From GCA-001735895 sp964651385 (GTDB lineage Bacteria > Pseudomonadota > Gammaproteobacteria > GCA-001735895): a stretch of 54,027 nucleotides of DNA. The notes beneath the pieces are model-generated. The model worked only from the letters and a program-made list of their open reading frames with translations, made no database searches and had not been told where the DNA came from. How positions within the stretch are numbered: position 1 is the first letter of the stretch; the number at the start of each line of letters is the position of its first letter. Location of the stretch: positions 1 through 54,027 of the forward strand of contig CAZYYM010000010.1 of the NCBI GenBank assembly GCA_964651385.1, in the 5' to 3' direction. Both the position numbers and the translations under genes were made by a program. Below, piece by piece: positions 1 to 8,608 of the stretch.

Positions 1-1
1 A

Positions 2-211
2 CAGGACATACCGGCAGAGGAATGTCCCCTGCAAGATGCCGGCAAGCTGCACAGCGATCTACGTGATCGCGAAACCGAAGTCATTATCGATACATTGCGT
101 GGATTCAAGGGCAGTCGTAAAAAGACCGCCGAGAAGCTTGGAATCAGTCCCCGGACCCTGCGTTATAAATTAGCGCGTTTACGCGATGCGGGTGCAGTGG
201 TGCCTGAGTGA
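2..211 (+). CDS. fleR: C-terminal end of sigma-54-dependent flagellar regulator FleR/FlrC (partial)
   Basis: Only the last 69 codons are in the window; the gene begins upstream. The visible part reads as a Fis-type helix-turn-helix: residues EVIIDTLRGFKGSRKKTAEKL are followed by LGISPRTLRYKLARLR, the usual DNA-binding tail of NtrC-family activators. In polar-flagellate gammaproteobacteria the response regulator FleR/FlrC lies just before fliE and activates sigma-54 promoters of class III flagellar genes. That fits the -24/-12 promoters found downstream here. The receiver and AAA+ domains cannot be seen, so the exact family member is inferred from the HTH plus position. Confidence 0.8.
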   Translation, partial: QDIPAEECPLQDAGKLHSDLRDRETEVIIDTLRGFKGSRKKTAEKLGISPRTLRYKLARLRDAGAVVPE

Positions 212-273
212 AATCCGGCTATCCTTAGTCGAGGATTGTTGAGGACCGGCTCCGGGCGTCGGTAGCTGCATGC

Positions 274-447
274 TTATAAAACCAGGCCATAAACGCTCCT
301 GAGCTGATAGTAGAAACTAGCGGGAATCATGTAATCGACAACCGGAAAAAGATGACAAACCTCCCAGATATCCTGCCGGGGTATACCGTCGGGGCCTTCG
401 TATTGAATCACACGAAAGCCGAATACCTGGCAACGTTGTCGATCGAT
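274..447 (-). other. Unassigned short open frame in the fleR-MCP gap (possible small or decayed gene)
   Basis: The 384-base gap between fleR and the chemoreceptor holds an open frame on the minus strand that ends at 274-276. Its translation has protein-like composition, including DIWEVCHLFPVVDYMIPASF, but no ATG precedes it; the best start is GTG at 411. A plus-strand frame at 352-525 (57 codons, ATG start after a weak ggaaa) overlaps it. At most one is likely to be real, and the plus one runs through the sigma-28 promoter at 480-506. I recognise neither family. It could be a remnant of a decayed gene or chance. Confidence 0.2.
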
Positions 448-479
448 TTATCCGAAACGCGACAGGTTCGAAAAAATTC

Positions 480-506
480 TAAAGAATTCCTGCGATTTGT
501 CGATTA
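480..506 (+). promoter_or_regulatory. Sigma-28 (FliA) promoter for the chemoreceptor gene
   Basis: A -35 element TAAAGAAT (480-487) is separated by exactly 11 bases from a -10 element GTCGATTA (499-506). The enterobacterial sigma-28 consensus is TAAAGTTT-N11-GCCGATAA. The expected start is near 513, giving an untranslated leader of about 80 bases before the ATG at 596. Chemoreceptor genes are typical FliA targets, and fliA lies in this window. Confidence 0.75.
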
Positions 507-595
507 CCGTCCTATAACTCATTAATCGTAAACGTTGGCTTTGTAGAATCAAGCTTCAATTTAGGCATGGATACGCTGCTATTCGAGACAGTAAC

Positions 596-2527
596 ATGTT
601 AAGTATCAAACACAAGTTTATCATTGCCGCCTTATTAACGTTTTTGTCGATGGCAGGGATTTTAGGATTTAACGAGTATACCAATGGGGAAATCAAGGCC
701 TTTGGTACTGCTAAGCTGCAAATCAGCAAGGTACAGACCGCCGTGCTCACCTTGCGCCGTAACGAAAAGGACTTTCTCGCCCGTCTGGACCTGAAATACG
801 AGGCTAAATTCAAAGAGAATTTTACCTTGTTGATGGATCAAGTCACGTTATTATCCTCCGCGCTTGTGGCGGTCGATCTCGACACCGGCGCCGTTTCCGA
901 AATGAAAGATCTCTTCGGGCAGTATCAGGAGAATTTTCTCGCTCTGGTTGCGGCCAAAAAGCAGACAGGACTTAATCCCAAGGACGGGCTATATGGTTCT
1001 CTGCGGGATGCGGTGCATGCCGCCGAAAAAGATATCAAACTTGTATCCGATCCAGTATTAAATGCGAATATGCTCCAGTTAAGGCGTAATGAAAAAGATT
1101 TCATGCTGCGCCTGAACATGAAATATGTCGGCAAATTCGAGGATAATTTCAAGGTTTTTCAACAGGCGTTGGCGTATAGTGAACATGCGCAAGCTGCGCT
1201 AAGCAAGATAGCCTCGCTGATGAACCAATACCGTCTCGATTTTCTCAACCTGGTCGAAATAAATCAGGCAATGGGACTGACTCCGAAGGAGGGCCTGCGA
1301 GGAGTTCTACGCGAAAGGGTACACCAAAGTGAGGCGAAACTCGACGAACTATCGTCTACTTTGGGTGGGGCAATCGGCACGGAATTCGGCAATATCGACC
1401 GCCTGATTGTGAAAATGGAAATTGCCGGTCTGTTGTTGGCAATATTGGTGATGGCAACGATGGCCTGGCTGGCGCGGGGCATTCTGCCACCCCTTCGCGA
1501 GTTGTCGAACACAATGGCCCGGGTAGCCGATGAAAGTGATCTGAGTCTGCGTATCACCCTGGATTCCGGGGACGAACTGGGTCGAACAGCGAGAGCTTTC
1601 AACACCATGCTTGGAAGATTCCAGGAAATTATTGCATCGATTAGCGATTCGGCCACCCATATACACTCGACCTCCTGCGAATTATCGGATATTACCCAGG
1701 AAACCCATAGCGGTTCCCAGCAGCAACAATCCCAGACTTCACAGGTTGCCAGTGCGATAAATGAAATGTCGAGCAGCGTACGTGAAGTGGCAACCAGTGC
1801 AGCCGATGCCGCCGGTGCGGCTTCGGAGGCGACATCTCTGTCCAGGCAAGGCGCGGATACAGTGGAGACCGCGGCAAATTCGATTCACGCCCTTTCCAAC
1901 GGCATCAAAGCGGCCGTCGAAGCCATCCACATGGTTGAAAATCATAGCAATAATATTGGTACAGTGCTGGATGTCATCCGCAGCATCGCAGAGCAAACCA
2001 ATCTACTGGCCCTTAACGCGGCGATTGAAGCAGCACGAGCGGGCGAGCAGGGTCGTGGATTCGCAGTCGTTGCAGACGAAGTAAGAACCCTTGCCAGCCG
2101 CACTCAGGAGGCTACGCAGGAAATTCAGGAAATGATTGAAACCTTGCAGGATAGCTCAAAAAAATCGGTGCAGTTGATGGATCAAAGCCAACAGCATTCC
2201 AATCAGGGCGTCGAACAAACAGAAATTGTCGGTGAGGCGATCAAGGGAATTGTCAGTTCGGTCAACCGTATTGACGACATGAACAACTCGATTGCGTCAG
2301 CCTCCGAGGAACAGAGCGCGGTCGCCGTCGAAATCAACAAAAATATCGGTTTAATCAACGATATTTCGCAGCAATCTTCACGCCGATCCGATCAGACTGC
2401 CCAGGTTAGTGGAAACCTGGCCCGCCTGGCAACTGAGCTGCATACGCTCGTAGGCCAATTCAAAGTGCAGGAAATTCGCGCTAAAGAAGAAATTGGTACC
2501 GTAGAAACTGATCTGGCACAAAATTAA
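596..2527 (+). CDS. Methyl-accepting chemotaxis protein with duplicated HBM-like sensor
   Basis: This is a 643-residue transmembrane chemoreceptor. One membrane segment lies near residues 8-25 and a second near 275-294. They enclose a periplasmic helical region of about 245 residues. Within it two copies of the same module are visible: RRNEKDFLARLDLKY at 54 and RRNEKDFMLRLNMKY at 163, plus GLNPKDGL at 125 and GLTPKEGL at 227. This is the pattern of helical bimodular (HBM) sensors such as McpS, which bind small organic acids; the ligand here is unknown. A HAMP domain follows (about 295-345), then the signalling domain with the hairpin tip QTNLLALNAAIEAARAGEQG. There is no CheR-binding pentapeptide at the C terminus. 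It is a single gene with its own sigma-28 promoter. Confidence 0.92.
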   Translation: MLSIKHKFIIAALLTFLSMAGILGFNEYTNGEIKAFGTAKLQISKVQTAVLTLRRNEKDFLARLDLKYEAKFKENFTLLMDQVTLLSSALVAVDLDTGAVSEMKDLFGQYQENFLALVAAKKQTGLNPKDGLYGSLRDAVHAAEKDIKLVSDPVLNANMLQLRRNEKDFMLRLNMKYVGKFEDNFKVFQQALAYSEHAQAALSKIASLMNQYRLDFLNLVEINQAMGLTPKEGLRGVLRERVHQSEAKLDELSSTLGGAIGTEFGNIDRLIVKMEIAGLLLAILVMATMAWLARGILPPLRELSNTMARVADESDLSLRITLDSGDELGRTARAFNTMLGRFQEIIASISDSATHIHSTSCELSDITQETHSGSQQQQSQTSQVASAINEMSSSVREVATSAADAAGAASEATSLSRQGADTVETAANSIHALSNGIKAAVEAIHMVENHSNNIGTVLDVIRSIAEQTNLLALNAAIEAARAGEQGRGFAVVADEVRTLASRTQEATQEIQEMIETLQDSSKKSVQLMDQSQQHSNQGVEQTEIVGEAIKGIVSSVNRIDDMNNSIASASEEQSAVAVEINKNIGLINDISQQSSRRSDQTAQVSGNLARLATELHTLVGQFKVQEIRAKEEIGTVETDLAQN

Positions 2528-2737
2528 ATCTGGTTTACCGGATTCAGCCGGCAGCCCCATAGCAATCTCTCGTCAAGGCTTGCGACTGAACGGACTTTTG
2601 TTAAACCTGGAAAACCCAGCAGGATCACGAAAGTCTGCGCAAGCGATTGATTCATCTAGCTATATAAGAAAAGTGCTTAAAATGCCCATGATAATATTCC
2701 GCGGTTCCAGCAGATAATATCTCTTGCTTAATCAAAT

Positions 2738-2753
2738 TGGCGCGATTGTTGCT
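2738..2753 (+). promoter_or_regulatory. Sigma-54 promoter of the fliEFGHIJ operon
   Basis: TGGCGCGATTGTTGCT matches the -24/-12 consensus TGGCACGNNNNTTGCT with correct spacing between GG and GC. Transcription would start near 2765, leaving a leader of about 105 bases before fliE. It lies in the 342-base gap 2528-2869, in which I see no gene and no convincing terminator for the upstream MCP gene. Confidence 0.85.
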
Positions 2754-2869
2754 CCAGCATCTATAGAGATTGGTTTTATTAGCTTAAATGTCAATAAAAT
2801 TACTTTTCATCTGTGTTCGACCGAATTTGGACGAACAAATGTCAAGAAAATGACTGAAGGGGACAGCGC

Positions 2870-3193
2870 ATGATCAACCAGATACAAAATAACCTGCTCG
2901 GCCAGATGCAGGCTCTCGAGTCGATGGCTCAGGGGAAACCGGTCGATGCCGGGCAAAAGGCAGAACAGAGTCCGGGATTTGCCGAGATGATGCAGCAGGC
3001 TATCAATCAGGTTAACGACACTCAAATGCATGCCGGGCAACTCTCTAAAGCCTTTGAAATGGGTGACAATCGGGTTGACTTGTCTGAAGTCATGATCGCC
3101 GTGCAGAAATCACGCGTGTCTTTCCAGGCCTTGACCGAGGTACGAAATAAACTGCTGACAGCCTATCAGGATGTCATGAACATGCCGGTGTAA
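2870..3193 (+). CDS. fliE: Flagellar hook-basal body complex protein FliE
   Basis: This small 107-residue protein is of usual FliE length. It links the MS ring to the proximal rod and is among the first substrates of the flagellar export gate. The C-terminal half (FAEMMQQAINQVNDTQ, then DLSEVMIAVQKSRVSFQALTEVRNKLLTAYQDVMNMPV) carries the conserved family helices. The ATG at 2870 follows GAAGGGGA. It is the first gene of the fliEFGHIJ operon, with the fliF start 4 bases after its stop. Confidence 0.96.
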   Translation: MINQIQNNLLGQMQALESMAQGKPVDAGQKAEQSPGFAEMMQQAINQVNDTQMHAGQLSKAFEMGDNRVDLSEVMIAVQKSRVSFQALTEVRNKLLTAYQDVMNMPV

Positions 3194-3196
3194 CCT

Positions 3197-4939
3197 ATGG
3201 CAGAAGCAACCATGAATCAGCAGGCGCTACCTTCTCCAGGTCAACAGGGGATGGTGAGGCGCAGCAATCCGATCGACACTGTGGCGCAATCGCATGTGGT
3301 CCGCCATATAGCCAAACTTGTCGGTCTGGCGGCAGCAGTGGCCATCGGCACGGTGGTAGTAATGTGGTCAGCGGAACCCAATTATGCGCCGCTTTATTCA
3401 AATATGTCCGGGCAGGATTCGGCACAAATCGTCGACCTGCTGATCTCCAACGAAATCGATTTTAAGCTCGATGCCAATTCAGGATCCATACTGGTCGACC
3501 AGGCTAAACTGGCTGAAGTAAGACTCAAGCTGGCGGCTCAGGGGTTACCGTCAGGTACCATGCAGGGACTGGAAATGCTACAGCAGGATCAGGGTTTGGG
3601 TACCAGTCAATTTATCGAAAATGCCCGCTATAATCATGCGCTGGAGGCCGAGCTTGTACGCTCCATCGAGTCGATTCGAAGCATTGAAACTGCCCGCGTA
3701 CACCTTGCGATTCCGGAGCAGTCCATATTTATCCGTAATCGGACCAAACCAAGTGCGTCGGTCATGGTAAAGCTTCATTCAGGACGCGCACTCAACCGCG
3801 GGCAGGTCGATGCAATCGTGCGTATGGTAGCGTCGAGCATACCGATGATGGAAGCCTCCGAAGTGACAGTGGTTGATCAATTCGGACGTCTGTTATCCGA
3901 AGACGGTGACCCCGGAATGGCGAAAACAAGCAAGCAATTTGAATATACGCGTCAACTCGAAGATAGTTTTGTCGACCGCATTATTCACCTGTTACAGCCG
4001 ATCGTTGGTGCGGGTAAGGTCAATGCGCAGGTAGCCGCACAGCTGGATTTCTCGGCGGTCGAGTCGACACGCGAAGCGTATGACCCGGAACGCAGTGTCA
4101 TTCGAAGCGAGCAAATTTCGGAGGAAGAAGTACGCAGCTTCAGCGATGCGGTAGGTATTCCCGGTGCGTTAAGTAATCAACCACCCGGTGCTGGTACTAC
4201 AGACCCCAAGGCGCCTGCCGATGGGGCACCTGCGCCGGGCGATATAGCAGCAAACCAGAACCGGTCTTCAACGCGGAATTTTGAAGTTGATCGCATTATC
4301 AGCCATACCAGTAATCCGGTTGGAACCGTTCAGCGTCTTTCAGTGGCTGTTGTCATTGATGACAAAACCAGCGTAAAAGATGACGGCAGTGTCGAGAAGA
4401 TTCCTTATGCTGATGAAGAGATCGCGCGGTTTGTTAGTCTGGTGAAAGATACCATTGGTTTCGATGAAAATCGTGGTGATTCCGTCAGTGTGATTAATAC
4501 CTCGTTTCTCGAAGTAGAGGCACCGGTTCTCGAAGCAGTACCTATATGGCAGAAAATAATAGGAGAAACCTGGGTAATGACGCTTGCCAAGCAGGTTCTG
4601 GGTGCTATCGGATTGTTAATTGTGTACCTGATGTTCGGTAGGCCTTTTCTCCGCTCCCTCAACCCAAACCGCGTAGAGGTAAGTGATAGTGCCTCGTCAA
4701 ATCAGGATGACTATTCACAGGGCCAGGGTATGGCGTCGATGGCTGCCCCGCAAGGTGCAGCGGTGGGTGGGGAGGTTGCGGGAATCCCGAATCTGGCCGA
4801 TGATCCGAATAATCCTGCCGCAATGATGCGGCGCAAGGATGCCACTTATGATCAGAAAATCGATATGGCTCGTTCACTGGTTATGGAAGATCCCGCGCGT
4901 GTCGCAAACGTTATGAAACACTGGGTAGGAGAGGAATAA
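3197..4939 (+). CDS. fliF: Flagellar MS-ring protein FliF
   Basis: FliF (580 residues) forms the MS ring in the inner membrane, the base on which the motor and export gate assemble. There is one membrane segment at about 41-58 and a second at about 455-480, enclosing the large periplasmic ring-building region. That region contains the conserved stretches ARVHLAIPEQSIFIR and QTASV-like KPSASVMVKL. The cytoplasmic C-terminal tail ends with RVANVMKHWVGEE, the usual FliG-binding segment. The last base of its TAA overlaps the fliG ATG (4939), which suggests translational coupling of these two partners. Confidence 0.97.
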   Translation: MAEATMNQQALPSPGQQGMVRRSNPIDTVAQSHVVRHIAKLVGLAAAVAIGTVVVMWSAEPNYAPLYSNMSGQDSAQIVDLLISNEIDFKLDANSGSILVDQAKLAEVRLKLAAQGLPSGTMQGLEMLQQDQGLGTSQFIENARYNHALEAELVRSIESIRSIETARVHLAIPEQSIFIRNRTKPSASVMVKLHSGRALNRGQVDAIVRMVASSIPMMEASEVTVVDQFGRLLSEDGDPGMAKTSKQFEYTRQLEDSFVDRIIHLLQPIVGAGKVNAQVAAQLDFSAVESTREAYDPERSVIRSEQISEEEVRSFSDAVGIPGALSNQPPGAGTTDPKAPADGAPAPGDIAANQNRSSTRNFEVDRIISHTSNPVGTVQRLSVAVVIDDKTSVKDDGSVEKIPYADEEIARFVSLVKDTIGFDENRGDSVSVINTSFLEVEAPVLEAVPIWQKIIGETWVMTLAKQVLGAIGLLIVYLMFGRPFLRSLNPNRVEVSDSASSNQDDYSQGQGMASMAAPQGAAVGGEVAGIPNLADDPNNPAAMMRRKDATYDQKIDMARSLVMEDPARVANVMKHWVGEE

Positions 4940-5961
4940 TGGCCGACGATCGCAATCAGGCGGTGACATCGCCAAATTTGTCAGGCTCCGAAAAGGCCGG
5001 TGTTCTGCTGTTAACACTGGGCGAAGATGTAGCGGCCGAAGTGTTACAACACATGAACCCCAAGGAAGTACAACTGGTTGGTTCTACCATGGCTACCATG
5101 CAGGATATATCGCGACCGATGGTGGAAGGTGTGATCGATAGTTTCTTTGACACCCTCGAATCTCAAACAGCACTCGGTATTGGCAACGATACCTATATCC
5201 GCGGCATGCTCGAACGTGCGCTTGGCGACAAAGCGGGAAGTGTTATTGATAGAATTCTAATGGGCAGCGGCAGTAACGGCCTGGAGTCGTTGAAATGGAT
5301 GGACTCGAAATCGATAGCCGAGATCATCCGACTCGAACATCCACAGATTATTGCCATCGTATTGTCGTACCTCGAATCTGATTCGGCAGCGGCTGTGCTC
5401 AGCCATTTACCCGAAAATACCCGGGCCGGAATTCTCATGCGCATAGCCACGCTGGACGGCGTCCAACCCGCGGCTATCAAGGAACTCGACTCGATCATGG
5501 AAAAATATTTCAGCGATAATGAAAATGTCAAGTCTTCCATGGTCGGCGGCGAAAAGACGGCTGCCGATATCCTCAATTTTATGGATACATCACTTGAAAA
5601 CAAACTGATGGAACAGGTGAAAACTGAAAATGAAGACCTGGCAATGAAAATCGAGGATCTCATGTTCGTATTCGATAATCTTCGCGACGTCGATGATCGA
5701 GGCGTACAGACCATGATGCGCGAAATATCGACCGACTTGCTGACACTGGCCTTGAAAGGTGTCGATGATGAATTTCAGCAAAAATTTCTCAGGAATATGT
5801 CATCCCGGGCGGCGGAAATGCTGGTTGAGGATATGGAGGCCAAAGGCCCGGTTAAACTGAGCGAGGTTGAAGGGGCGCAGAAGGAAATACTGGCGGTTGC
5901 GCGCAGGTTGGAAGAGTCGGGTGAAATCGTGCTAATGGGTGGTGGTGAGGAAATGGTCTAA
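4939..5961 (+). CDS. fliG: Flagellar motor switch protein FliG
   Basis: FliG (340 residues) is the rotor component that binds FliF through its N terminus, FliM through the middle and C-terminal domains, and the stator through its torque helix. Family hallmarks are EHPQIIAIVLSYL in the middle domain and the charged torque region EDLMFVFDNLRDVDDRGVQ. The length is normal. The start overlaps the fliF stop by one base. The C terminus (EIVLMGGGEEMV) is typical of the family. Confidence 0.97.
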   Translation: MADDRNQAVTSPNLSGSEKAGVLLLTLGEDVAAEVLQHMNPKEVQLVGSTMATMQDISRPMVEGVIDSFFDTLESQTALGIGNDTYIRGMLERALGDKAGSVIDRILMGSGSNGLESLKWMDSKSIAEIIRLEHPQIIAIVLSYLESDSAAAVLSHLPENTRAGILMRIATLDGVQPAAIKELDSIMEKYFSDNENVKSSMVGGEKTAADILNFMDTSLENKLMEQVKTENEDLAMKIEDLMFVFDNLRDVDDRGVQTMMREISTDLLTLALKGVDDEFQQKFLRNMSSRAAEMLVEDMEAKGPVKLSEVEGAQKEILAVARRLEESGEIVLMGGGEEMV

Positions 5962-6006
5962 GTCCGATACTGATTCCCGCTAACCCTGAAATATTAGATA
6001 AATCGA

Positions 6007-6654
6007 ATGGTTAACCCGCCCAAGAAAGCAGAGGTCACCGCGCAAAGATGGCAGGCACCGGTTATGCGTGTCGATCCAAATCGGGTTATACGAAGTCATG
6101 TAGCCGAGGCTGAACTGGAAAAAGCGGCTTCATCAATACCGACCGCAGAGGAGATTGAACAATGGCGGAAAGATGCCGAAGCGGAAGGTTACAGCGAAGG
6201 CCTAAAAAAAGCCGAAGCTGAAATGCAGGTGCTTAAACAACGGTTTCAGCATTTGATCGAGTTTCTCGAACATCCATTGCAAACGTTGAACGAAGAAGTT
6301 GAGCAGCAGCTAACACAGGTTGCTGTTAGTCTGGCGCAACAGCTGGTGCGGCGTGAATTGCGAATTGAGCCGGGTGAAATTGTCGGTCTCATCCGGGATT
6401 CGGTGAAACTTCTACCCGCTAATGTGCGTAAAATTGCCATTTTGATTAATCCGGAAGATGCCAGTTTAGTACGATCGGCGTTATCGATTGATCCCAACGA
6501 TGAGGAGCAAAGCTGGCGGCTAATCGAGGAACCGATGGTGACTCGCGGTGGTTGCGAGATAAAAACGGAAACATCTATTATCAATGTGACATTAGAGAAC
6601 CGTCTCTCCGAACTGGCGGCTTCAGTGCTCGGGGGTGATCGTGAAAGAGACTGA
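6007..6654 (+). CDS. fliH: Flagellar assembly protein FliH
   Basis: FliH (215 residues) regulates the FliI ATPase and brings the ATPase complex to the export gate. The N-terminal half is a charged helical stretch (EQWRKDAEAEGYSEGLKKAEAEMQ). The C-terminal half contains the V/F-ATPase subunit E-like region (VAVSLAQQLVRRELRIEPGEIVGLIRDSVKLL). The frame overlaps fliI by about 20 bases, as expected for genes whose products form a stoichiometric complex. The ATG at 6007 has only a weak ribosome site. Confidence 0.94.
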   Translation: MVNPPKKAEVTAQRWQAPVMRVDPNRVIRSHVAEAELEKAASSIPTAEEIEQWRKDAEAEGYSEGLKKAEAEMQVLKQRFQHLIEFLEHPLQTLNEEVEQQLTQVAVSLAQQLVRRELRIEPGEIVGLIRDSVKLLPANVRKIAILINPEDASLVRSALSIDPNDEEQSWRLIEEPMVTRGGCEIKTETSIINVTLENRLSELAASVLGGDRERD

Positions 6655-8062
6655 TCCGTTAATTGAAAAATCCAACAAAGAATGGTCAGCTGCACTCGGT
6701 CGGGTTGCTCAACGGGGTAAGGCGGCTGGGGCGCCTGTCGTAGAAGGGGTACTGACTCGCATGATTGGCTTAACGCTGGAAGCGGTGGGATGTCAGGCAC
6801 CGATCGGAGCCAGTTGCGATGTCGTCAATCCAGGTGGACAGAGGGTCGGAACCGAAGTGGTGGGATTTGCCGGGAATAGCCTTTTTTTAATGCCGACCAG
6901 CGAGGTACAAGGGCTCGTGCCGAATGCCCGTGTGGTACCGAAGCGTCAGTCTTCGGACATTCACGTAGGCCCTGAATTATTGGGTCGGGTTATTGACGGT
7001 GGCGGTCGTCCCCTCGATAGCAATGGTCCTTTACGCGCTCGACATAAAACGCCGCTTCAGGGCCGTGAAATCAATCCACTGGAAAGAACACCGATTCGAC
7101 ATGTGCTCGATGTCGGCGTACGCGCTATTAATGCGCTGTCGTCGATTGGGCGTGGCCAACGGATGGGTTTGTTCGCTGGTAGTGGCGTTGGTAAAAGTGT
7201 TTTGCTTGGTATGATGACTAAATATACCGAGGCCGATATTGTCGTGGTTGGTCTGATCGGGGAACGAGGGCGTGAGGTGAAGGAGTTCGTTGAAGAGATA
7301 CTCGGCGAAGAAGGCTTAAAAAAAGCAGTAGTCGTCGCCGCCCCGGCCGATTCATCACCGCTGATGCGAATTCACGGCGCCATGCAGGCGACCAGTATTG
7401 CCGAATATTTTCGTGATCAGGGACATAACGTTCTCCTCTTGATGGATTCACTCACACGCTTTGCTCAGGCGCAGCGAGAAATTGCACTCGCAATAGGCGA
7501 ACCACCGGCTACCAAAGGCTACCCGCCTTCGGTGTTTGCGCGATTGCCACAACTGGTTGAACGGGCTGGGAATGGTAACGGTTCGGGTTCGATTACCGCC
7601 TTTTATACCGTATTGGTAGAGGGCGACGATCATAACGACCCGATAGCCGACTCGGCGCGCGCGATACTGGATGGCCATATTGTTTTGTCACGGCAACTGG
7701 CTGACTCGGGGTTGTACCCGGCGATCGATATCGAAGCTTCGATCAGCCGATTGGCGCCGCAGATTACGACCCTGGATCATCTCCACCTGACACAGAAATT
7801 TAAGCGGATTTATAGTCTGTTTCAGCAAAATCGCGATCTTATCAATGTCGGGGCTTATCAACAGGGTTCTGATCCGTTGATCGATAAGGCGATAGCAATG
7901 CAACCAGCAATGAAGCACTTTCTCGAACAGGATATGAGCCAACCCGTAACTTTCAATGATAGCTATTCTCAATTGGTAGAAATTCTAAAGCAATCGCCCG
8001 AATCGATGGGGCAGGTAGGGGCTAATGCAACCGAAGTGATGGTGACCAATGACGCGGACTGA
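6635..8062 (+). CDS. fliI: Flagellum-specific ATPase FliI
   Basis: FliI is the hexameric ATPase of the flagellar type III export system. The Walker A motif AGSGVGKS lies at about residues 181-188 and the Walker B region is NVLLLMDSLTRFAQAQREI. The segment GEPPATKGYPPSVFARLPQLVERAG is diagnostic of the FliI/YscN family. The start is not ATG: GTG at 6635 gives 475 residues, and GTG at 6641 is equally possible. Both fall inside the end of fliH. FliJ begins before its stop (14-base overlap). Confidence 0.97.
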   Translation: MIVKETDPLIEKSNKEWSAALGRVAQRGKAAGAPVVEGVLTRMIGLTLEAVGCQAPIGASCDVVNPGGQRVGTEVVGFAGNSLFLMPTSEVQGLVPNARVVPKRQSSDIHVGPELLGRVIDGGGRPLDSNGPLRARHKTPLQGREINPLERTPIRHVLDVGVRAINALSSIGRGQRMGLFAGSGVGKSVLLGMMTKYTEADIVVVGLIGERGREVKEFVEEILGEEGLKKAVVVAAPADSSPLMRIHGAMQATSIAEYFRDQGHNVLLLMDSLTRFAQAQREIALAIGEPPATKGYPPSVFARLPQLVERAGNGNGSGSITAFYTVLVEGDDHNDPIADSARAILDGHIVLSRQLADSGLYPAIDIEASISRLAPQITTLDHLHLTQKFKRIYSLFQQNRDLINVGAYQQGSDPLIDKAIAMQPAMKHFLEQDMSQPVTFNDSYSQLVEILKQSPESMGQVGANATEVMVTNDAD

Positions 8063-8483
8063 ACGATTGAACCCGGTGGTGCAACACGCTGACAAGAAGC
8101 AACAAAAAGCCCTTGAAGCCGTCGTAGTGGCTCAAAACAGGTTAGAAACCGAGAAACAAAAATTGACTCAGCTTCATTCCTATCGCACCGAATATCTTGA
8201 CCGACAAAATCACGCCCGGAAGTCCTGTCCGGTAATTGAATTACAGGAGTTCAATCGATTTCTTGTGCAACTCGACGAAACCATTAAAAAACAGATAGAT
8301 ATCATCAAGCTTCGCGAAATAGAACTTGATGGAAAACGCCGATCATGGCAGGAAACCCGCATCAATTCCAAAGTGATGCATAAGGTTGTCGAAAACCTAC
8401 AACAGGAAGAACAAATCCTGCAGGCAAAAGTTGAACAAAAAACGCTCGATGAGTTTTCACAACGTAAATCCCGGAATCCATAG
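8049..8483 (+). CDS. fliJ: Flagellar export chaperone FliJ
   Basis: This 144-residue protein is predicted to be almost entirely coiled coil, with many Lys, Glu and Gln residues. That is the FliJ pattern: a gamma-subunit-like stalk that docks to the FliI ring and to FlhA and helps export. Sequence conservation in FliJ is always weak, so the call rests on length, coiled-coil character and position directly after fliI. It ends the first flagellar operon; a new sigma-54 promoter follows at 8502. Confidence 0.9.
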   Translation: MTRTERLNPVVQHADKKQQKALEAVVVAQNRLETEKQKLTQLHSYRTEYLDRQNHARKSCPVIELQEFNRFLVQLDETIKKQIDIIKLREIELDGKRRSWQETRINSKVMHKVVENLQQEEQILQAKVEQKTLDEFSQRKSRNP

Positions 8484-8501
8484 TCCGAAAGTTTTTTAAA
8501 C

Positions 8502-8517
8502 TGGCACGTTAGCTGCT
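8502..8517 (+). promoter_or_regulatory. Sigma-54 promoter of fliK
   Basis: TGGCACGTTAGCTGCT fits the -24/-12 consensus with exact spacing. It starts 18 bases after the fliJ stop. Transcription would begin near 8529, about 80 bases before the fliK ATG. Confidence 0.85.
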
Positions 8518-8608
8518 TATAATTAATTAACGGTGCTGTAGAGCTGGGGATATAAGATTAGTTCCCGGGCCTTTTCTGGCACGATCGTCAAATTAAATAC
8601 TGGATGAC

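Noticed and set aside
565..582. GGCATGGATACGCTGC before the first MCP suggested a sigma-54 site
   Set aside because: GG and GC are not at the required distance; the sigma-28 site at 480-506 is convincing.
1264..1656. Long antisense open frames opposite the MCP gene and many others opposite fli and che genes
   Set aside because: They mirror strongly conserved genes in another frame, have low-complexity Ser/Arg-rich translations and no ribosome sites.
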